A DNA stretch of 64,000 nt. Origin: Cycas panzhihuaensis. Taxonomy: Eukaryota; Cycadophyta. The translations under genes and the position numbers were made by a program. Where the stretch lies: the NCBI GenBank assembly GCA_023213395.1, contig CM041465.1, positions 240,629,741-240,693,740 of the forward strand. The letters are read 5' to 3'. Of this stretch, positions 57,805-64,000 are shown piece by piece (the first letter of the stretch is position 1; the number at the start of each line of letters is the position of its first letter). Below the pieces are notes generated by a model. That model saw only the letters and a list, made by a program, of their open reading frames with translations, was not told the origin of the DNA and searched no databases.

Positions 57805-60525
57805 TGGATGCGCATCTATAGGATAACTACCTAACAAAATAGGTATGGTAAAAGTGGGTAATAATATGATCGAGAAAGAGACCTATAAGTAAGGTAATTA
57901 CCACACAGGGCGCCCTGTGTGTCGGAGCGCGAGTTCGGGACCTGCAATGGAATGTGGTTACCAAAGGATGATCCTCCACCACTTCGAAAAAAGGGTGAGG
58001 AGGTGTAGGGTTAGCCTGAGTTGACCTAAGGGAAGGATCCTCCCACCCTTGGATGGCTAGAAGGGAAAGGGGAGGAGCCTTCAAGGGTTTCCCTAAAGCA
58101 ATGGGAAATGAAGAAGGATAGGTAAACGACTGGCCTATAGATGGGGTCACTTTGGTTATCCGGCGAGGCAGAGAACCAAATGAAAGCAAGAGGGATGATC
58201 CAAGAAGATGGGTCAAGGTATGCCTAAGCAAACTAACCAGGCAATACGAGTAATACAGAGGGCAAGAAGCTCGCACGGCTAAGACAGAGAGGAAAGGCTA
58301 AAAGGAGCGGTTCTTATGACCTTTTCCTATGGGTGGCAGGGATACATGCAATAAAATAAATAAAGTATACTGAAAGCAAAGTTAAGTTTCCCTTTCAATT
58401 TCTAATGAGTTAATTACTACATATGCAAAGGAAATTCAAAAGGAAAGAGTAATAGGATGGAGGGAAGCATGCACCTGGACCGAAGGCATGCGTGACAATG
58501 AACACTCCCAAGCAATGCCAAAACCACTCCACGAGGAGCAGCGGATGTGAAGCATCGTGGCAGATTAGAATGAGGGGCTCCCTTACCTTCCCCGGAAAGA
58601 TACTAAAGTACAAAACCAAGGAAAGAAAGAAACCAACTACTAGTAACTAATGAAGCATGAAAGTTCAACATGCATAAGAGCACTTACCGGCAATGAAACG
58701 TGCGGAAAATACCTTTTGCGCTCTCCAAGCACCTACAAGCAAGGGCGACCTCCCCCTTTCTAGAGAAAGGGTACTAACATACAAAGACGAGATCCTAATA
58801 ATACATGTCTATGTAATACAAATATGAATTTCAACACATATATGTTAGCACCAACATAATGATGATAATATATGAAAGAGGACAACTGAAGCGAAAGGAA
58901 GGTAACCGGTAAGCCTCAGAGTGGCCTACCTCCCACAAAGAACACCCTAACCTCCCCCCAAAAGCCATAAGGCTATGAGGGCAAGGCCAAGAGAGATGGC
59001 TAGAAATAGTAGCAAGGGGGTGAAAAGGAGCCAAAGAAGACCTATGGCGAACCGGAATGCTATGGAGAGCAAATCGGGCTGCCAGGAAAAGAGTTAGACA
59101 AGAAAAAGCGGTCGGGACTTATGTAAGTTGCCCGGATCTAAGCCTAAGTCCTCAAACCAGCACTGCAACATATGACAGTGCTAATTTCAGTGGCTAAGGG
59201 AGGGCCAACAAACCCCCGTTTGAGTGCCAAGGACAGCACGAGGCAAGAGGGAAGATTTGGGGTGCTTAAAGCCACTTGAGGAGCATGGAAGGTGGTGCGG
59301 AATCCACCCAGCTCCTTCCCAAACCCTATGTCAACCCTCAATATCGCTGCCTTGAGCAATAAACATAGGTAAGAGGCACTATAACAGAGGTAGAACAGCC
59401 CAATGTAAAGAGGAAAATAAGCCTCACAAAGACAAGTAAAGAAACAAGTAAGATAGGGCATTAACAACATAAGAGAAACAACTCAAATCAATGAATACTT
59501 GAGTGGAAGAGGAAAGGTGCCTGCCTCAGCCAAGGGCTGGTAAGGAGAGGCTGAGAAATCAGCCCAGAACTATGGTGTAGTAGGTTTGCGACCCTGCTAG
59601 CGAAGTTGGAAGGAGAACACCTGCACTTGGAACACTTGAAGACTGCCCGGGGCGAGAATCTACTAAAATCTCTCCAAGGGGCCCTCTCCAAGGTGTGTGA
59701 GGGGCTGGGCAGATGTCCTAGCCACACCGAAGGAGAGTTGGGCACTGTAGGAGAGACGCAGGTCCTGTAGTAGCAGTAGGGCAGTAGAGAAGAGCAAAGC
59801 ACAGTGTGGTTTCCTTGAGGAGCAATCCAAAAAGGGAACCAAAAGTTCTCAAAAATGAGTAGATCAAGCCTTAAGTACCCAACCCAAACCCTAAAGCGAG
59901 TGATTAGGGCATGGCTGGGAGCGAGTTAAGTTGCGAGACATGTGGTAGTTTCGCAATAAATGTGAAATTACCACAGTGGATTTTTAAAAAATAAACTAGA
60001 ATACCATATCGCCAAGAAAATTCGCAGACATGCAGATATTCCAGCAGTATCACGAAAATCTCGGCGGTATCAATCCAGAGGCAAAAATAGGCCTGGCCAA
60101 CCAGCCTAGGCTATGGGAAGATGATAAAAAGGGCCAATAGGGGGCTGAGACACCTACCCGGGGGTACACAAGCCAACAAACGGGTCCAAAAGAGCAAAAG
60201 TAGGGCTCAAACGGTGTGGCAAGTTGACCAAATGATGACGGGTCATCAAACGGGCAGAGGTGATGTAAACTGAGTGGATCTTGGAGTGAGGAGGGTAGAT
60301 GCAGGAAGTGGAGTGGCTACCAGGGTGCCACACTTGCTGGGAGTGTGCCCCTGCTATAGTCATCATAGGCTAAAATAGATGTAGACGAAGACAAAGTCGC
60401 CTACAAAGCCACACACATGCAGACATGCAAGCAAACACTCATCAAATGAAAGCGATGATAAGGCGAGAAACATACCTACACTTACCTGAGTCAGTGATTC
60501 CGTATCCATTCCTAAGCGGGAAACA
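57805..60525 (-). repeat. 3' LTR of copy E (2721 bp)
   Basis: On the minus strand it starts TGTTTCCCGC at 60525 and ends CGCATCCA at 57805; length within two bases of A. GTAAG donor-like site at 60485, palindromic region 60005-60085 (decayed), CCCTAATCACTCGC and TTTAGGG boxes near 59895-59910 and a TATA-like TACTTAAG near 59873. Confidence 0.85.
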
Positions 60526-60929
60526 CCGCCTCGTAGTAGAGCCTCGTCACCTAAGCCCGTGTGATGGCAAATGTTGGCAACACAACTATCAGTAGCATAT
60601 GTGTATATAGATATGTCAATCAAGATCATAAGAGCAGGCAAGGGTGCCGGTAAGTGTCGTGGTGGAACCCGTGGATACGAAAGCGGCGGTGGAGACAACA
60701 TAGGGGCTGCCTATGAGCCACCTAGGAACTGACTAGAAAAATGAGAAAGATGAGGGGGCTTCCCCCACCATAAAAGATGTGGAAGAGCATGCATAATAAG
60801 TAAAGAGTAAGCAAAGGGTAGGCACCATAGTTTTACCTCATTAGTAGCCAAGTTTCGGAGGTGCGAACGGGTTGTAAAGCAAAGTGTAAGACAACCTGGG
60901 GCTTGGGCGACAGGAAGGCCAGACAAGCC
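60526..60929. other. RNase H to 3' LTR spacer, copy E
   Basis: Noncoding; the TA run is reduced (near 60600-60610). Confidence 0.5.
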
Positions 60930-61343
60930 TCAGGGACGGTCAGCAAGGAGAGGGAGGCACCGCTCAAGGATGAGGCGAATGAGACTATCTGCCTCAGCGT
61001 TGAGGGCCCGAGGGATATGCTGGATATCGACAGAAGAGAAGCGGGCCAGGAGAGATCTGGCAGCAGAAGCAAGAGTCCTCAAGTGAGGGCATCGCACCTG
61101 GTAAACCTGGGTGAGATGAGACACCACAACTTGAGAGTCGCAAAGCAAAATGATGGATCTGTGATGGACATTAGTAAGGGCCTCAATAATAGCTGTATAT
61201 TCAGTTTTGTTGTTAGTAGCCTCTGGGAGGAAGATCCCAGAGCAGAGGAGATCGTGTCCAGAGGGGCTACGGAGAATTCATGTAGCGGCAGAAGGTCCAG
61301 GATTACCGTGGCTTCCGCCGTCGATAAAGATATAAATAGACAT
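60930..61343 (-). pseudogene. Stand-alone RNase HI domain, copy E
   Basis: 414 nt, three codons shorter than in A because of a small in-frame deletion in the LTNVHHRS segment. First Asp kept (IFIDGGSHGNPGPS); NNEAEY reads NNKTEY (the Ala-Glu pair altered, one acidic residue still close by); LLCDSQ kept; LNAEADSL kept. One stop after the GPSAAT segment. Otherwise a nearly complete RNase HI. Confidence 0.8.
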
Positions 61344-61859
61344 AAGTGATACAAAATCCTGGTAGTCAATAGATAATGAAAGAAACACTTAAAAGGTAAG
61401 TAAAAAGTGGCCGTGAAGGGTAGGAGGACCTAGCAATGAGGTTACGTAGGGTGAGAGCAAGCGATCCGATCATCGGTAGAGAGTGGTTGGAAGAAAAAGC
61501 CTCCTGGGTGCCAAAAGGTCACTTTGGAAAGTGAAACATGCCCCCAGGCAGGGGAGCATTCCCTTTGGGAACCCCAAGAGCAGGAAAGGACTGTGGAAAT
61601 GAGTCCAAGGTGATGAAACGAGCCAAACGAGTATAAACTTGGGCATGCACGGGAGTAGCACGTAAAACGATGTAGAAGGGCCCTGGCAAAAGTGCGATAA
61701 TGAGGCACCATAAATGCCCTGGCAAGGGAGGGAAAAAAGGGCATCAATAGAGCACAATGGGCAACAGGGCCAAAAGGCAAAGGCAAACAGAAGGATAGGA
61801 CAGTCCCAACGGCTGCTGCGAGGTCAAAAATGGAGGAAGTGCCAGTTGGGGCCCCCGCC
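61344..61859. other. Divergent spacer between RNase H and PMD promoter, copy E
   Basis: No gene seen; alignable with 54433-54945 in reverse. It ends at the TATA box at 61860. Confidence 0.5.
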
Positions 61860-61868
61860 TATATAAGG
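61860..61868 (+). promoter_or_regulatory. TATA box of antisense PMD gene, copy E
   Basis: TATATAAGG in CGCCTATATAAGGAAA, 168 nt before the ATG at 62028. Confidence 0.75.
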
Positions 61869-62051
61869 AAATCAAATGGGAAAATGGATTCATTTTCACC
61901 GGCTCTCGTATGAAACCAGACCCATTCCCTTACGCAGTGGAATGCTGCCCAACTTTGGAGGCATGCAGAGAGAGATCAGACCGTCAGATCGGAGAGCAGA
62001 GAGAGTCAGCGCGATCGACAAGACGGCATGGTGATAGCGAGACCAGATCCA

Positions 62052-62522
62052 GTGAGTGGATATCACTAAACCCAATCCATTTCGAAGTTTGAAATTAGTT
62101 GCTTTTTCATAGTTTCATGTGATTTTTAGTGCCCCTTATGGGCAATCAGAGGCCCCTCAGTCCGAATCGACCCGAAGAGGCAGGGACCTGGGCATTAGGG
62201 AGCCCTGGTCCCGGTGGGCCCCACAGGGTCCACCAAAAGGATCTTTTTTTATTTTCGGGGTGGAAATCCCCCCTTTTGGGGGATCGTCATTCGTACCACG
62301 GTAATGATCACGGTGCCGCGATCATTACCGCGGGACCCGATCATGATGGGACACATGCCAAACTTAGCTGCCTAAGTTTGGTGTGGTACGAAGGCAAGAA
62401 AGCTACAAAACAGATATAAGGGCTAAAAGAGCCCCAAATCTCAGGCAGAGAGAGTTTTTAGAGAGTGAGGGATGATAGTAACTGACGTGAAGCTAACTTG
62501 AATTATTTTTTAGTGTGAACAG
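62052..62522 (+). other. Intron 1 of PMD gene, copy E
   Basis: Donor CCA/GTGAGTGG and acceptor GAACAG/GCT, 471 nt. The donor octamer is intact in all five copies, including the oldest. It carries the three palindromes listed separately. Confidence 0.75.
62272..62381. promoter_or_regulatory. Palindromes in PMD intron 1, copy E
   Basis: A C-run/TTTT/G-run hairpin at about 62268-62283; 62299-62330 with exact 11-bp arms CGGTAATGATC/GATCATTACCG; 62358-62381 with exact 10-bp arms CCAAACTTAG/CTAAGTTTGG around CTGC. Confidence 0.75.
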
Positions 62523-63732
62523 GCTGTCATCATGGTAGATAACCATGAGAACGTGGGTATGGCCATGTTGAGCTACATGGAGATGGCGTCATAGGAGGAC
62601 AGGGAGATCCTGCAGAGGTGTGGCCTATACAAGGCCCTCAAGACACCTCAGTATGCATCAGATCAGAGGTTGCTGGTTGACATAGTATCCCATTAGGATA
62701 GGAGGATACATGTGTTCCACCTACCGTAGGTAGTTGATGTGATGGTCATGTCGAGGGATATACGGCGGATACTGGGAGTTTCGGCGACAGGGAGGCCGGT
62801 GAGACTGGGAACGCTGCCTAGCACCGAGGCAGCACACAGGGAGGCAGCCATGTTCTTCACAGGAGCTAATAGATGGGAGCGGAGGGGAGCCCCCCTCCAG
62901 ACTGTACTGTTGTCAGGGATTCCTCGAGTGAGGAAGCTGGTTATATTATATGTTCTGTTCTGAATTTCCCAGAAGCAGAACTATAAGGAGATACCAGGTG
63001 GATGGTTAGATGCAGTTCACCACTGCGAAGCTAGTGAGAGGATGGAATGGGCGACCCTGATAGCGACAAACCTCGTCGCCCAGCTAGACACTATCAGGAT
63101 GACCAGCAGAGGCGGGTTGTCATATAGCACACTACTACAGTGTTGGTTTTTTGATCATTTTGTGGCGGTGGCACCAGCGGGGGGACCACACCCCATCACA
63201 GAGCAGGCCCCGATGGTCCACAGGTGGCAGACTCAGCTGAGAGGGACAGAGGACAGGGCCCATGTCTGACGATCAGTGGAGGCTACGTCACTAGACCTCA
63301 TCACCCTACCAGACTACATAGCAAAGCCTTATATGATAGTGAGGGGGGATAGTGATGACGAGGCGGGCAGAGTAGGAGTGCCTGCAGGCGATGATGGCAG
63401 AGACAGTGGAGATGATGGAGATGACGAGGCTGGCCCATCACGACCTGCAGGAGAGGCAGGTCCCTCAAGGACAGCAGGAGGTGCAGAGGGTCCATCCGGG
63501 GCTACCAGAGGAGAGGCAGGCACGTCAGGAGCACAGGACGAGAGCAGGGGACCCATGACTAGGGCCCACAGGCTGCCGATCGTGATGGGATCCGGAGGAA
63601 CGAGAGCTGAGCCAGCCCCTGCGAGGAGGGAGGCCCAGGCAGAGGAAGTGCCAGAGGATGAGGCACTCGCGACTGGCAGAGAGCCAGGAGAGGAGGATGC
63701 AGCGCGACCAGAGGAGCCAGCAGCCACAGCAG

Positions 63733-63843
63733 GTGAGACCTAACCTTTTCCAGAGTCGTTTGGCATCCAGATAGATGTTTGGTTTGGTTTGATCATGGTA
63801 TGTGATGAGATGCATACTGACACATGGCATGTTGTATTGGCAG
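63733..63843 (+). other. Intron 2 of PMD gene, copy E
   Basis: CAG/GTGAGACC donor and TTGTATTGGCAG/GT acceptor, 111 nt, phase 1. Both sites are intact in this copy. Confidence 0.8.
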
Positions 63844-64000
63844 GTGCAACAGAGATCTGGAGGCTGATAGAGGCTGTGGTGAGGGAGATATTCCCTCAGT
63901 TGTATGTAGAGGGGCAACCGCCCATCTAGGCAGGAGATGAGCCTAGAGCAGTAGGTGCCCACGTAGAGGCATTCGCCCCATTGGTGAGGGCAAGAGACAT

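Larger units (their letters stand above)
57805..64000 (-). mobile_element. Gypsy/Tat-like element, copy E (3' half)
   Basis: Minus-strand element inserted in the 3' LTR of A and running off the right edge: 3' LTR 60525-57805, RNase HI 61343-60930, antisense PMD gene from 62028 (plus strand). By nesting it is younger than A. Its coding parts have the fewest stops and no frameshifts seen. ATGAC before 57805 is the left candidate target-site copy. Confidence 0.85.
62028..64000 (+). pseudogene. PMD gene, copy E (best copy, partial at right edge)
   Basis: Exon 1 62028-62051 (MVIARPDP); intron 1 62052-62522; exon 2 62523-63732; intron 2 63733-63843; exon 3 from 63844 past the window edge. All exons join in one frame and exon 2 has no frameshift, only about five stops, each explicable by one C-to-T or G-to-A change. 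Domains: PMD from about residue 10 to 270 (HVFHLP, DIRRILGVSATGRPV, ANRWERRGAPLQT, GGLSYSTLLQCWFFDHF), an acidic then Gly/Ala/Pro-rich linker with repeated AGPSR-like units, and exon 3 beginning ATEIWRLIEAVVREIFPQL. PMD proteins in plants include silencing factors; some ride in transposons. It is named from motif resemblance only. Confidence 0.85.

Noticed and set aside
1-64000. Intact host genes, tRNA/rRNA genes, CRISPR arrays, bacterial-type operons
   Set aside because: None is seen; all strong coding signals belong to retroelements or to the PMD and RNase H genes they carry.

Overview
The window is plant nuclear DNA from a transposon-dense, probably heterochromatic block of a large genome. 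I see no intact cellular gene, no rRNA or tRNA gene and no CRISPR array. The plant assignment rests on Ty3/gypsy pol of the Tat/Athila type, a Ty1/copia element, primer-binding sites resembling plant tRNA-Arg and tRNA-iMet, and five copies of a plant mobile domain (PMD) gene. The species cannot be named. Almost every broken codon fits C-to-T or G-to-A change (CAG, CAA or CGA to stop; TGG to stop), as expected from long cytosine methylation.

Most of the window is one large LTR-retrotransposon family present in at least six copies, named A to F here. The layout is: LTR of 2.7-3.1 kb, tRNA-Arg-like PBS, gag, protease, RT, RNase H, integrase, then a gene on the OPPOSITE strand encoding a PMD plus coiled-coil protein, then a sense-strand stand-alone RNase HI (about 140 aa), a TA microsatellite, and the 3' LTR. 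The antisense gene has its own TATA box 163-168 nt before the ATG, an 8-codon first exon, a first intron of 471-485 nt and a second intron of 111-113 nt. All but the second intron are seen in all five copies; the second is seen in four.

Region by region: 1-1601 is unassigned repeat-rich sequence; 1602-2031 is a copia-like LTR (minus) with PBS, which cuts copy F. F (plus) is 2032-8150: truncated PMD gene, RNase H, 3' LTR. An AT-rich spacer leads to a decayed Ty1/copia element (about 9331-14010). A minus-strand gag fragment of a related gypsy family is at 14045-14960. D (plus) starts at 14992 with its 5' LTR and the gag N-terminus, and is split at 18615 by C (minus). C has its 3' LTR, RNase H and PMD gene, and its PMD gene is split at 24629 by B (minus, 24629-40738, the only copy complete in the window). 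C resumes at 40739-42540. A (plus) starts at 42952 and its 3' LTR is split at 57805 by E (minus), which runs off the right edge.

The nesting gives relative ages: D before C, C before B and A, A before E. LTR length falls in the same order (3.09, 2.95, 2.72 kb), suggesting successive waves. The most interesting content is the retrotransposon-borne antisense PMD gene, the relocated second RNase H, and a palindromic motif shared by the LTRs and the first PMD intron. All coordinates and alignments were made by eye; no identities were computed.
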